From JBBATK01 sp044228285 (GTDB lineage: Bacteria > Bacteroidota > Ignavibacteria > Kapaibacteriales > NICIL-2): a stretch of DNA of 64,000 nt. Shown here piece by piece: positions 37,021 to 45,676 of the stretch (within the stretch, counting starts at the first letter, position 1; each line of letters opens with the position of its first letter). The stretch lies in NCBI GenBank assembly GCA_044228285.1, contig JBGAVD010000003.1:372001-436000 (forward strand). Direction: 5' to 3'. A program made the position numbers and the translations under genes. The notes under the pieces are model-generated. The model was not told the origin of the DNA, did not search any database, and was given only the letters and a program-made list of their open reading frames with translations.

Positions 37021-38034
37021 TTATTTCAAGAGCATGACACTGAGATTGGTTGTCTTGGTCTGCTTGAACGATTCCTTCTTCTTGGTCTGCGGGTTCATCG
37101 CCGTGGCTTGCAGCTCCTGTTTGAGTTGGGCGCGCTTCTGTATCGTGTAACCCTGCTCCACGTCGACAATAGAGTTCCCGCTGCCGCTAATGGTACCTTT
37201 ATCGACGACTACCGGGTATTTTTTGTCTGCCAATGTTATACTCCCAACCAAGCTTGCCCCAATACTCGCCACTTTACGTGAATTCAGCAGTGAAAGCTTG
37301 TTGATCTTGTAGTTCATCGACATTGTGGTCATAAAGGCTGGCTGCATCGGTTGTTGTCCGCCCTTGGTCCAGCTCAAGCTAGAATCCAAGGACTTTTCAG
37401 GCATAGACTGTTCTTCTTGTTGAATCACCTGCGCATAGTAGATCTGTCGCAATTGCTCTGAAATCTGCGCTTTCTCTTCGTCAGTCACTTCTCTTTGAGC
37501 ATTCTTAGCAATACGGTTCACAAGGGCGCTCATTCCGCTTACTTCTAGGATACGTCCCAGCGAATCAACACTAACAACAACTTCCTCGCCTATAAGAGAT
37601 GCCAGGAGTATATAATCCTTGTTCTTTCGGTCATTCGAATCGTTCGAGTTGAAAGAGAGGTCCTTGTTGGCAGATCCGGTACCACGGGATGACTGGGAAC
37701 TTTTCAGAGAGTCGTAGCGCATGGAGAAGGTCATCAATCCATCACTGTTGGTCTTTACCGTCTTGGTATAGTAGGCCGTGGTTGTGGAAGTCAAGGAGAT
37801 ACTATCATCCTGAACTAATGTCTCAATCTGCTCAAGTCTGTAGCGCAAAGTTTGCCCTACCTTCAACGACATCTTCAAGCTCGACAGCTTTTGTTCTTGT
37901 TCTGGCAGCGGCTCCATTTGGTTACTGTCTGCGGCAACTTCAGGTGACTTATTATTCTGCTGTTGTTTGCAGGAGTTGAGACAAAAACCAAAACTAAGGC
38001 TAATAACGAGAGCTATGACGATACGTAGATGCAT
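37021..38034 (-). CDS. predicted lipoprotein, DUF6263-like
   Basis: Exported protein of 337 residues with lipoprotein signal MHLRIVIALVISLSFGFCLNSC (lipobox LNSC). A Gln/Asn/Glu-rich stretch follows, then LKVGQTLRYRLEQIETLVQDDSIS and alternating beta segments; DUF6263-type proteins share this start. I used ATG 38034: the upstream ATG 38058 abuts the T-run of a terminator, so it cannot be read by its own transcript with much 5' leader. It resembles the next upstream gene (38283-39296) in layout, so they may be paralogues. Function unknown. Confidence 0.75.
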   Translation of the reverse strand: MHLRIVIALVISLSFGFCLNSCKQQQNNKSPEVAADSNQMEPLPEQEQKLSSLKMSLKVGQTLRYRLEQIETLVQDDSISLTSTTTAYYTKTVKTNSDGLMTFSMRYDSLKSSQSSRGTGSANKDLSFNSNDSNDRKNKDYILLASLIGEEVVVSVDSLGRILEVSGMSALVNRIAKNAQREVTDEEKAQISEQLRQIYYAQVIQQEEQSMPEKSLDSSLSWTKGGQQPMQPAFMTTMSMNYKINKLSLLNSRKVASIGASLVGSITLADKKYPVVVDKGTISGSGNSIVDVEQGYTIQKRAQLKQELQATAMNPQTKKKESFKQTKTTNLSVMLLK

Positions 38035-38058
38035 GGATAGGACGAAGCAATGAGACAT

Positions 38059-38090
38059 AAAAAAAACGGTCAGGCGACGCTGACCGTTTT
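38059..38090 (-). terminator. intrinsic terminator
   Basis: On the minus strand: AAAACGGTCAG, loop CGTCGC, CTGACCGTTTT, then further T (eight T in total, 38059-38066). It ends the transcript of the 38283-39296 gene. Confidence 0.9.
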
Positions 38091-38282
38091 CAAATATCTG
38101 AAGAAAGCTGGACTCGGGCTGTGTCTTTTTGCAAATGGCGCTTTGAAAATCTGCAATCTGTAGCCGCTACAAATCGAAAATGCGGCTTTGCTTCGCTCGA
38201 TACACTCAACTCATCAGCAAGCATCTTTACAAGTTCTCCAGCACTTTGGGCAAACTTTGAGCTCTCAAGCGCAGCACACACA

Positions 38283-39296
38283 CTAGTATGCCAATTGACC
38301 TAGCAATTTCCAACTGTAGTGCGATTGCACCTTTTGAGAGAAGATTTCGCTACGAATCTGAGCTTTGATAAGTGTATTAAAGTTTGATTTCGCTTCCGTA
38401 ATGACACCTTTGCGTGTCATATTCAGCACTTGTTTTCCGTTTCCTTCGCCACCTATAACATTGACTATGCTCTCGATACCGTATACACGAACCGGGGCGG
38501 GCAAAGGTTTGAGATTCTTACTCAGCGTCTCTATGGTGTACACACCACGGTTGTACGCACTGATTTGGCTGGTGGCGGAATCATCGCGACAATCCAGACC
38601 ATCGATTTTCAAGAAGTAGGGCTTCTTCCATACACTGTCTTTCGCGATACGACCGTTCGGCAAGGCACCTTTTTGTATATCGCAATACTGAGCAAGCGCA
38701 TTCGTGGAAATGCCATTGAACCAGATGAATTTGCTCATGGAATCCAAGTGTCCTTCTCCGTAGTCATTAATGTAGTTGACGAGCCACTCGAGCATTTCAC
38801 CATTCACGCTTACAGCTTCCCAGTAAGGTGACATCTTGATGTTAAACTCACGGTTAACCGGTACAGTAGCTGCGATAAGGTCTGGAAACTTCAGCTCCAT
38901 TTTGGTCTTGTTATCATAGCGAATCTCAGCATCGCCGCTACGGAAACGGTAGCGCAAGGAATCGATATTGACGTTGAGTTCGAGAACTCCATCGACTGGA
39001 TCCTTGAGGGCGCGGAGCTGTAAGAAGTACACTACTTCACGGGTGTAGGCTAGAGTTGAACTATCACTGTAGGTGCGCAACACTTCGGTACTATCGTGGT
39101 ACTCATACACAAAGATGTTTCCGGCAGGAAAAGTCCACTTCAGACTATTCATTGACGGCAACGTTGATGTACCTGGGCTAAGTTCAATAGGAACCTTCTT
39201 AGGCTTATCGCCCGTAATCTGTGCGCTGCTGACAGTAGCGTTGAACAGCAAACAGAAAGCAGAAAGCAGAATAAACGTAAAAGAACGCAGATTCAT
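38283..39296 (-). CDS. predicted exported protein related to its downstream neighbour
   Basis: Exported protein of 337 residues. A signal peptide is visible from ATG 39296 (MNLRSFTFILLSAFCLLFNATVSSAQ); the frame extends to 39401 but that part overlaps the end of the NUDIX gene. The mature part begins with LKWTFPAGNIFVYEYHDSTEVLRTYSDSS and runs through beta-rich sequence (GVLELNVNIDSLRYRFRSGDAEI). Same length and similar ordering of segments suggest it is a paralogue of the lipoprotein at 37021, but with a plain signal peptide rather than a lipobox. Function unknown. Confidence 0.75.
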   Translation of the reverse strand: MNLRSFTFILLSAFCLLFNATVSSAQITGDKPKKVPIELSPGTSTLPSMNSLKWTFPAGNIFVYEYHDSTEVLRTYSDSSTLAYTREVVYFLQLRALKDPVDGVLELNVNIDSLRYRFRSGDAEIRYDNKTKMELKFPDLIAATVPVNREFNIKMSPYWEAVSVNGEMLEWLVNYINDYGEGHLDSMSKFIWFNGISTNALAQYCDIQKGALPNGRIAKDSVWKKPYFLKIDGLDCRDDSATSQISAYNRGVYTIETLSKNLKPLPAPVRVYGIESIVNVIGGEGNGKQVLNMTRKGVITEAKSNFNTLIKAQIRSEIFSQKVQSHYSWKLLGQLAY

Positions 39297-39370
39297 AGTT
39301 GACGGAGTGTTCGTGGACGAGAACTTCATTGGTGCTTGTGTATCAATAATCAGATGAACGTAATCTTGTT

Positions 39371-39904
39371 TCAGCGTTGTTGAACCAGGAACAACGACCA
39401 AGCTGCCAGGCTCATACCATCCCAGAGCTCGTTGCTCTGAATGGCTTTCGTGATGGTCTGTGCGTCTAAAATATGAACTTCAAACTCTTCAGACTCCTCA
39501 GGGCGGGCTGACGTTGACACGAGATCTTGGGCATGGAAGACGTGGCAAAGTTCGTTTGAGAGACCATTCATTGGGTTAAAAGAACCAAGAAAGGTCCACT
39601 TTCCCGCTTGAAAGCCCGCTTCTTCTTCCAATTCTGCCTTTGCCTGATCCAGTGGATCGGTGTTTGCAGCCAGACCACCACCTGGAAACTCCAAACTCTC
39701 CCTTTGATTGAGATAGCGAAACTGACGGGTCATGACGAAGGAGCCTTCTGAGGTTTGGGCGAGAACAAAGACCGAACCATGCGTTGAGGCATACCAGTAA
39801 TCTGTTTCACGCCCACTTCGCAACACATAGCGGTCACGCTTGTACTGCCAGTAGGGATTTTCATGAACGATTTCGCTTGAGAGGCCGACAAGTTTTGTGA
39901 GCAT
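39371..39904 (-). CDS. NUDIX hydrolase (ADP-ribose pyrophosphatase-like)
   Basis: Hydrolase of 177 residues for nucleoside diphosphates linked to another group. The NUDIX box reads GGGLAANTDPLDQAKAELEEEAGF, with the catalytic Glu cluster AELEEEAG (Arg of REUxEE replaced by Ala). The preceding FVMTRQFRYLNQRESLEFPGGG matches the ADP-ribose/NDP-sugar subgroup. I used ATG 39904; the frame extends by 7 codons to a TTG at 39925. Substrate not certain. Confidence 0.9.
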   Translation of the reverse strand: MLTKLVGLSSEIVHENPYWQYKRDRYVLRSGRETDYWYASTHGSVFVLAQTSEGSFVMTRQFRYLNQRESLEFPGGGLAANTDPLDQAKAELEEEAGFQAGKWTFLGSFNPMNGLSNELCHVFHAQDLVSTSARPEESEEFEVHILDAQTITKAIQSNELWDGMSLAAWSLFLVQQR

Positions 39905-39924
39905 CGTATAGAGAGTATACAACA

Positions 39925-39946
39925 ACGGGATGGCTAAGCATCCCGT
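39925..39946 (-). terminator. probable terminator after ndk
   Basis: Stem ACGGGATG/CATCCCGT (39925-39932 and 39939-39946), six-base loop, on the minus strand followed by GTTGTTG rather than a clean T-run. It lies between the ndk stop and the NUDIX start. Confidence 0.55.
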
Positions 39947-39982
39947 CCTTGGATCAATAATCTCTTCGTTTTCTAACGAAGC

Positions 39983-40411
39983 TTAAGCTGCTGTATTTGC
40001 CGCGATTTCACGTCCTGTAAAGAAGAACGCAATCTCATTCAACGCATTCTCAACAGAATCGGAACCGTGAATTGCATTCTCACCTTTGCTCGATGCAAAG
40101 CGCTTGCGAATGGTACCTTCGGCTGCTTCTGCAGGATCGGTTGAACCGATGAGTGCGCGAAAATCAGCAACAGCATTTTCTTTTTCTAGTGCAATTGGCA
40201 CAACGGGTCCACTGCACATAAACTTCACAAGTTCGCCGTAGAATGGGCGCTCACGGTGCACTGCATAGAACTCCTGAGCTTGTGTTTCGCTCAAGCGTGT
40301 GAGTTGCATTCCGAGAACTTTGAAACCTGCGCCTTGGATTTGTGCAATAATATCGCCAGCGTTGTTCTTCTTTACTGCGTCTGGCTTAATGATAGCGAGA
40401 GTACGTTCCAT
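39983..40411 (-). CDS. ndk: nucleoside diphosphate kinase
   Basis: Transfers the gamma phosphate between nucleoside triphosphates; 142 residues, usual length. MERTLAIIKPDAVKKNNAGDI opens the protein. The catalytic His lies in NAIHGSDSVENALNEIAFFF (typical HGSDS), and FYGELVKFMCSGPVVPIALEKENAV follows the family pattern. It stands alone between the NUDIX and sucD genes. Confidence 0.97.
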   Translation of the reverse strand: MERTLAIIKPDAVKKNNAGDIIAQIQGAGFKVLGMQLTRLSETQAQEFYAVHRERPFYGELVKFMCSGPVVPIALEKENAVADFRALIGSTDPAEAAEGTIRKRFASSKGENAIHGSDSVENALNEIAFFFTGREIAANTAA

Positions 40412-40716
40412 GATGTATTTGTATGGTAAGAGGTGATGAAAATTTTCAATATCAAGATTATTACTGCTGCCTATTCCTTGGCAAACAATGCCTCGAGATG
40501 AAGCAGAATTCCTCGAACAAACTTCAACTCAACTGTTATTGCGGAGCCGCGCTTGTTATTGCCGAAGGCAATAACGCGCATACAGAAAAAGACACCTGAG
40601 ATGAGGCTTAAACCTTGTGTGTTGTTTATCGACGTGTGCGCACGTGCCTCTATACAAGACAAGAGCAAACAATCGAAACGACAACTCAGTTCGGTACAGC
40701 TAGGCAGTTCATTGAA
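40412..40716. other. gap between ndk and sucD with a 9-bp hairpin
   Basis: About 305 bases. A hairpin GTTATTGCC (40555-40563), loop GAA, GGCAATAAC (40567-40575) lies mid-gap, probably the end of the sucD transcript on the minus strand (loop TTC there). Open frames (for example 40471-40668 minus) look random. Confidence 0.6.
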
Positions 40717-41691
40717 CTACTTCTTGGAGCTGCTCTTCTTAGCAACCTTCTTGCTTGCAGCGCTTGCGCTTGGCTTCGACGCGGTCTTTTTACCAACGCC
40801 TAGAGCCTTTGCTACGGTAACACCAATGTGAGCTGGTGAATCAACCACATGAATACCTGCAGCCTTCATTGCGGCAACTTTCGCTTCTGCAGTACCTTTA
40901 CCGCCGCTGATGATAGCACCAGCGTGGCCCATACGGCGACCTGGAGGTGCAGTGCGGCCAGCGATGAAACCAATAACTGGTTTCTTCACGTTCTTTGCGA
41001 TGTACTCAGCAGCTTCTTCTTCAGCTGTTCCACCGATCTCACCAATCATGACGATTGCGTGGGTGTCTTTGTCATTATTAAACAACTCAACAGCGTCGAT
41101 GAATCGCGTGCCGATAATTGGGTCGCCACCGATGCCGATGCAGGTGGATTGTCCCATTCCAATATCCGACAACTGTCCAACGGCTTCGTAGGTCAATGTT
41201 CCGGAACGAGAAACGATACCGACATTTCCTGGGCTAGCAATGAAGCCAGGCATGATACCAATCTTGCACTCGCCTGGGGTGAGTAAGCCAGGACAGTTTG
41301 GTCCGATCAAGCGTGACTTCGAACGCTTCAAAGCATCCCACACGGTGATCATATCATTGACCGGAATACCTTCAGTGATACACACGATCAAAGGAATCTT
41401 TGCTTCGATTGCTTCCAGTATTGCGTCGGCAGCCATTGATGCAGGCACAAAAATGCATGAAGCATTTGCACCTGTGGTCTTCACAGCATCCGCAACAGAG
41501 TTAAAAACTGGAACTGGCTTGGCAAAGATGTCTTCACCCTTGCCTTTATAATCCGTTCCACCTTTGCCAGGTGTTACGCCGCCTACTACGTTCGTGCCGT
41601 AGGCAATCATTTGAGAAGTGTGGAATGTTCCTTCACTCCCGGTTATACCTTGTACAATTAGCTTGGTCTTTTTATTACAGAGTACGCTCAT
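40717..41691 (-). CDS. sucD: succinate--CoA ligase subunit alpha with basic C-terminal tail
   Basis: TCA-cycle enzyme subunit that carries the phospho-His and CoA site; 324 residues. Seen: CoA-binding Rossmann part LIVQGITGSEGTFHTSQMIAYGTNVVGGVTPGKGG in parts, PNCPGLLTPGECKIGIMPG, and the phospho-His loop GRRMGHAGAIISGGKGTAEAK. The last 25 residues form a Lys/Ala/Ser-rich tail (KKTASKPSASAASKKVAKKS and so on) beyond the usual family end, which is unusual. ATG 41691 opens the family start MSVLCNKKTKLIVQG; the longer frame starts with TTG. The beta subunit is not adjacent. Confidence 0.94.
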   Translation of the reverse strand: MSVLCNKKTKLIVQGITGSEGTFHTSQMIAYGTNVVGGVTPGKGGTDYKGKGEDIFAKPVPVFNSVADAVKTTGANASCIFVPASMAADAILEAIEAKIPLIVCITEGIPVNDMITVWDALKRSKSRLIGPNCPGLLTPGECKIGIMPGFIASPGNVGIVSRSGTLTYEAVGQLSDIGMGQSTCIGIGGDPIIGTRFIDAVELFNNDKDTHAIVMIGEIGGTAEEEAAEYIAKNVKKPVIGFIAGRTAPPGRRMGHAGAIISGGKGTAEAKVAAMKAAGIHVVDSPAHIGVTVAKALGVGKKTASKPSASAASKKVAKKSSSKK

Positions 41692-41942
41692 ATGATGCCT
41701 CAAGGCAATAGTGTTCAATCAAGATCACAAAGGTACGGAATTTCAGGATCGTAACCTTATGCGGAGTAGCCTTTTCAAGTCCCGAACCTTCTCCATCAAA
41801 GCAGTTACACCCGATGCTCCACTTGTGAAACTTGCAGGATCTGGTCCAAACTGACTCTCAAGTTGAGCAGCTCGCGGCTTGTTCCCAACAAATGCATCGC
41901 CAACTCTGGCACATTAGGCTGGGCACTAGTGCTATTCGCAGC

Positions 41943-42464
41943 TTAGTCTTTGCGCTGTAAGGGCTTAAAGATGAGAATAGCGCTTATTGCAACAAAACTG
42001 GCGAGGCTGAGGAAGTTCATCCAGACTTGCTTTGTAAACAAAGCAACAAAGGCAGGCATTACGTTGGGGGCTGAGATACCAGCAATGGAATAGTGATCTC
42101 CAACCAGCCAGTACAATTGCAGCGAAAGCCATGAGTAGTAGAGTCCAAACGGTACGCTCAGTACATACAAAAACATGCACATCATGAGGTAGCCGTTGCG
42201 TTTAAAGCTTGATCTCTGCAACCACAAGTAGAGCTTAACACTTACAATCAAGACTGCATAGCAGATCGCGGCATTCACGAGCAGTCCGGAGAGCACACGA
42301 ATGGTGTTCAACTGCAAGCTTTGGTCCATCTGACGCAGGTCCGAGGTTCCTGTTACGAATAAATCATAGGCCATGGATTGAGCTGCAATGCTCAAACCGA
42401 ACCAAACGGCAGCAGAAATGGCAGAAATAAATGCCAATATTGATAGGGTGGCTGAAGATTTCAT
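41943..42464 (-). CDS. four-helix membrane protein, unknown function
   Basis: Protein of 173 residues with four predicted membrane segments (about 5-30, 58-80, 92-115 and 140-165). Its ends are MKSSATLSILAFISAISAAVWFG and IFKPLQRKD. I do not recognise a family. The 250 bases between its stop and the sucD start contain no gene I can support. Its start is divergent from groES. Confidence 0.65.
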   Translation of the reverse strand: MKSSATLSILAFISAISAAVWFGLSIAAQSMAYDLFVTGTSDLRQMDQSLQLNTIRVLSGLLVNAAICYAVLIVSVKLYLWLQRSSFKRNGYLMMCMFLYVLSVPFGLYYSWLSLQLYWLVGDHYSIAGISAPNVMPAFVALFTKQVWMNFLSLASFVAISAILIFKPLQRKD

Positions 42465-42833
42465 AGATGCACTTCTCGCAGAATGAAAAAACAGGACGGT
42501 ATCAGCGTCGACAAGGACTGATTTCAGAAGATTCTAGCGCTCAAAAATAAGCTATTCCTTGAGCTCAAGCAGCTATTTCTTGCTCAATTCAGCAGTTATT
42601 GGGTGGGAAGAGTCGTATAAAGCCCACGAAAGACTCTTTAACCAGAACTTTTCCTTTTGTTTCCTACAATACGGATTTTTAGCACTCGTCATAGGAGACT
42701 GCTAAGTATTTTTGTAATCTCAAGAGCAGGTGCTGGGTCTCGAGTTTGTTTTGCTCAGCCAGATCAAAGAGCAGAAGGGCACCGTGCTTCTCACATTTAC
42801 ATCCATTTTTATCTCATATTCAAGGAGTTTTCA
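42465..42833. promoter_or_regulatory. groESL promoter region
   Basis: About 370 bases between the membrane-protein gene and groES. It holds the CIRCE element; TACAAT at 42665-42670 is a possible -10 box, 9 bases before CIRCE, but no clear -35 box is seen. AGGAG lies at 42824-42828, just before the groES ATG. Confidence 0.6.
42679..42705. promoter_or_regulatory. CIRCE element (HrcA operator)
   Basis: TTAGCACTC (42679-42687), nine-base spacer, GACTGCTAA (42697-42705). This matches the CIRCE consensus TTAGCACTC-N9-GAGTGCTAA with one change (C for G). The repressor HrcA binds this site and is released by heat stress. hrcA is not in the window. Confidence 0.93.
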
Positions 42834-43124
42834 ATGAACCTTACACCTCTCCACGATCGCGTTATCGTGCGTCCGGCAGCACCGGAAGAAGTGACCAAGG
42901 GTGGTATTATCATTCCAGATACCGCCAAAGAGAAGCCAATGCAGGGCGAAGTCATCGCTGTGGGCAGCGGCAAGCAAGCAGAAGATGGAAAAACCACGGC
43001 ATTGGTCGTGAAAGTTGGCGACAAGGTACTGTACGGAAAGTATTCCGGCACAGAGATCAGCGTTGAAGGTGATGACCTTCTGATCATGCGTGAGAGCGAC
43101 ATTTTCGCTGTTGTCAATAACTAA
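42834..43124 (+). CDS. groES: co-chaperonin GroES
   Basis: Ten-kilodalton lid of the GroEL cage; 96 residues from ATG 42834, which has AGGAG upstream. MNLTPLHDRVIVRPA and the mobile loop EVTKGGIIIPDTAKEKPMQGEVIAVGSG in parts are standard, followed by KVGDKVLYGKYSGTEI. The frame extends upstream to 42657 but that part is leader containing CIRCE. groEL follows after 40 bases. Confidence 0.97.
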   Translation: MNLTPLHDRVIVRPAAPEEVTKGGIIIPDTAKEKPMQGEVIAVGSGKQAEDGKTTALVVKVGDKVLYGKYSGTEISVEGDDLLIMRESDIFAVVNN

Positions 43125-43164
43125 ACCAAACATTCAATACTGACTATTATTAGGAGAATCATTC

Positions 43165-44793
43165 ATGGCAGCAAAAATCATAACCTTTGATGTTGATGCT
43201 CGTGCTGCGCTTAAGCGCGGTGTGGATCAATTGGCAAATGCGGTAAAGGTGACCTTGGGACCTAAGGGTCGCAATGTGATCATCGACAAGAAGTTTGGCG
43301 CACCCACCATCACGAAAGACGGTGTGAGTGTTGCAAAAGAAATCGAATTGGAAGATCCAATTGAAAACCTTGGCGCGTCAATGGTTCGCGAAGTTGCATC
43401 CAAGACCAGCGATATGGCTGGTGACGGTACAACAACAGCAACCGTACTTGCGCAAGCAATCGTTACTGAAGGCTTGAAGATCGTTACATCGGGCGCAAAC
43501 CCAATGGACGTAAAGCGCGGTATCGATTTGGCTGTTTCCAAGATCACTGAAGAATTGCGCAACATTTCACGTCCAGTAAGTGGCAAGAAAGAAATCGCGC
43601 AAGTAGGAACGATCTCTGCAAACAACGATAGCACCATTGGTAACCTCATTGCCGACGCAATGGAGAAGGTTGGCAAAGACGGTGTTATCACTGTTGAAGA
43701 AAACAAGGGTACCGACACAACCATGGAAGTGGTTGAAGGTATGCAATTCGATCGCGGTTATTTGTCACCGTACTTTGTGACAGATCCAGACACCATGGAA
43801 GCTTCGCTCGAGAATCCATTCATTCTTATCCATGACAAGAAGATCTCCGCAATCAAGGACATCTTGCCAATCTTGGAAAAGTCTGCACAATCTGGTCGTC
43901 CACTTCTCATCATCGCTGAAGACCTCGAAGGTGAAGCACTTGCAACCTTGGTTGTAAACAAGCTTCGCGGAACATTGCGCATTGCTGCAGTGAAGGCTCC
44001 TGGCTTTGGCGATCGCCGCAAGGCAATGCTCGAAGATATCGCTGTTCTTACAGGCGGTACAGTAATCAGCGACGAAAAGGGCTACCGCCTGGATCAAGCT
44101 GGTTTGGAGATGTTGGGTACTGCTAAGAAGGTGACCATTGACAAGGACAATACGACCATCGTTGAAGGTGCTGGCTCCAGCAACGACATCAAGATGCGTA
44201 TCAACGAAATCAAGTCACAAATCGAAAAGACCACAAGTGACTACGATCGCGAAAAGCTCCAAGAGCGTTTGGCGAAACTCAGTGGTGGTGTTGCTGTTCT
44301 CAAAATTGGTGCTTCAACAGAAGTAGAAATGAAAGAGAAGAAAGCTCGCGTTGAAGATGCTCTGCACGCAACCCGCGCTGCAGTTGAAGAAGGTATCGTA
44401 CCAGGTGGTGGAGTTGCTTACCTTCGTTGCGTTAAGGTTCTCGACAACCTGACCGGCGAAAACCACGATCAAAACACCGGTATCGCTATCATTCGTCGCG
44501 CAGTTGAAGAACCAATCCGTCAGATTGTTTCCAACGCTGGTCTCGAAGCATCAGTGATCACCAACAAGATCAAAGAAGGCACTGGAGCTTTTGGCTTCAA
44601 TGCATATAACGAGCAATACGAAGACTTGCTCATCTCGGGCGTTATCGACCCAACTAAGGTATCTCGCGTGGCTCTGGAAAATGCAGCATCTGTTGCATCT
44701 CTTCTCCTCACCACCGAAGCAACCATCGTTGAGAAGCCAGAAGCTGAAAAGGCTCCTGCTCCTCACATGCATGGCGGCGGAATGGATTACTAA
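43165..44793 (+). CDS. groEL: chaperonin GroEL
   Basis: ATP-driven protein-folding cage subunit, 542 residues, full length. Seen: ATP-site TLGPKGRNVIID, TKDGVSVAKEIELED, GDGTTTATVLAQAI, apical domain RGYLSPYFVTDPDTME, and the C-terminal tail APHMHGGGMDY (Gly/Met-rich). AGGAGA precedes the ATG. It forms one operon with groES under CIRCE/HrcA control. Confidence 0.99.
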   Translation: MAAKIITFDVDARAALKRGVDQLANAVKVTLGPKGRNVIIDKKFGAPTITKDGVSVAKEIELEDPIENLGASMVREVASKTSDMAGDGTTTATVLAQAIVTEGLKIVTSGANPMDVKRGIDLAVSKITEELRNISRPVSGKKEIAQVGTISANNDSTIGNLIADAMEKVGKDGVITVEENKGTDTTMEVVEGMQFDRGYLSPYFVTDPDTMEASLENPFILIHDKKISAIKDILPILEKSAQSGRPLLIIAEDLEGEALATLVVNKLRGTLRIAAVKAPGFGDRRKAMLEDIAVLTGGTVISDEKGYRLDQAGLEMLGTAKKVTIDKDNTTIVEGAGSSNDIKMRINEIKSQIEKTTSDYDREKLQERLAKLSGGVAVLKIGASTEVEMKEKKARVEDALHATRAAVEEGIVPGGGVAYLRCVKVLDNLTGENHDQNTGIAIIRRAVEEPIRQIVSNAGLEASVITNKIKEGTGAFGFNAYNEQYEDLLISGVIDPTKVSRVALENAASVASLLLTTEATIVEKPEAEKAPAPHMHGGGMDY

Positions 44794-44843
44794 GAAACAG
44801 CGAGAGCCTTCGCTCTCACTGCTTAACAATCCTTTATCAGTAA

Positions 44844-44880
44844 AACAAAGCCCATGTTGCTCAGCAACATGGGCTTTGTT
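44844..44880 (+). terminator. terminator after groEL
   Basis: A 17-bp stem AACAAAGCCCATGTTGC (44844-44860), loop TCA, complement 44864-44880, ending TTTGTT. A smaller hairpin (AGCGAGAG/CGCTCTC) precedes it just after the groEL stop. Confidence 0.88.
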
Positions 44881-45043
44881 CATTTAAAAACCCTTCCTAC
44901 GTTCTCTATAAGCCATTCGTATTTTCCGCTGCCCTCTTAGCATGGAGCTACAGCTAGTACAGCTTGATAGAATTTTTTTAAGATCCGTGCAACTTTACAC
45001 AGGGCTCAGTCTACCTACTCTTTGTAACGACGCTCATAAACTT

Positions 45044-45601
45044 ATGACGCACAAACAAGAGCAATTTCTTCTTCACTTTGAACCGCTACGCGAACGACTC
45101 TGGCGCTTCATTCGTGCTATGGTGTTCCGCTGGGATACGAACGAGGCTGACTTTGCACAGGAGATTATGAGTGAGACAATCCTCCAGCTCCTCGAGAGTT
45201 TCGATGAAGTCCGCGACCGTCAAGCCTTTCTATCCTACTGCTTCACCATCGCGCATCGCACGCACAAAACGATGCTTCGCAAACGCAGTCGGTGGAACGA
45301 ACTAGCGCCACTAGCGGAAGACCAGTTGCATAGCTCAGAAGCATCGCCAGAAACTCATACGGACATTCGCGCGTTGTATGAGGCTCTAGATCAACTTCCT
45401 GAAAAAGTGAAAGAAGCAGTCATTCTCTTTGAGCTGTCAGACCTGTCACTCGAGAGCATTCAAGAAATCCAAGGCGGTACACTCTCGGGTGTGAAATCAC
45501 GCGTGAGCAGAGGTCGTGCAGAACTCGCCAGAATTCTCCGCGTTCATGCCGACCCAGTTCAGTCGTCAATCGACAGCTCAGGCATACTCCAACTACTCTG
45601 A
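45044..45601 (+). CDS. ECF-type RNA polymerase sigma factor
   Basis: Sigma factor of 185 residues. Region 2: LRERLWRFIRAMVFRW, ADFAQEIMSETILQLLESF, FLSYCFTIAHRTHKTMLRK. Region 4: LYEALDQLPEKVKEAVILFEL, then SLESIQEIQGGTLSGVKSRVSRGRAELARIL. I used ATG 45044; the frame runs back to 44942 but that part has no sigma content. It lies 75 bases upstream of a one-pass membrane protein that probably acts as its regulator. It differs clearly from the SigK-like factor at 8421. Confidence 0.88.
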   Translation: MTHKQEQFLLHFEPLRERLWRFIRAMVFRWDTNEADFAQEIMSETILQLLESFDEVRDRQAFLSYCFTIAHRTHKTMLRKRSRWNELAPLAEDQLHSSEASPETHTDIRALYEALDQLPEKVKEAVILFELSDLSLESIQEIQGGTLSGVKSRVSRGRAELARILRVHADPVQSSIDSSGILQLL

Positions 45602-45676
45602 TACACCTGGCAGTCGAACAATACACAAGAACTCAGTTAGCACGAGAGAACACTGATAACAAAGAGCGACATAAAA

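Noticed and set aside
38090..38281. Minus-strand frame of 63 codons between the paralogous secreted genes.
   Set aside because: GTG start, no recognisable content, and it ends exactly at a terminator; kept only as a remote possibility.
40471..40668. Minus-strand frame of 65 codons between ndk and sucD.
   Set aside because: It reads through a hairpin and lacks any recognisable motif.
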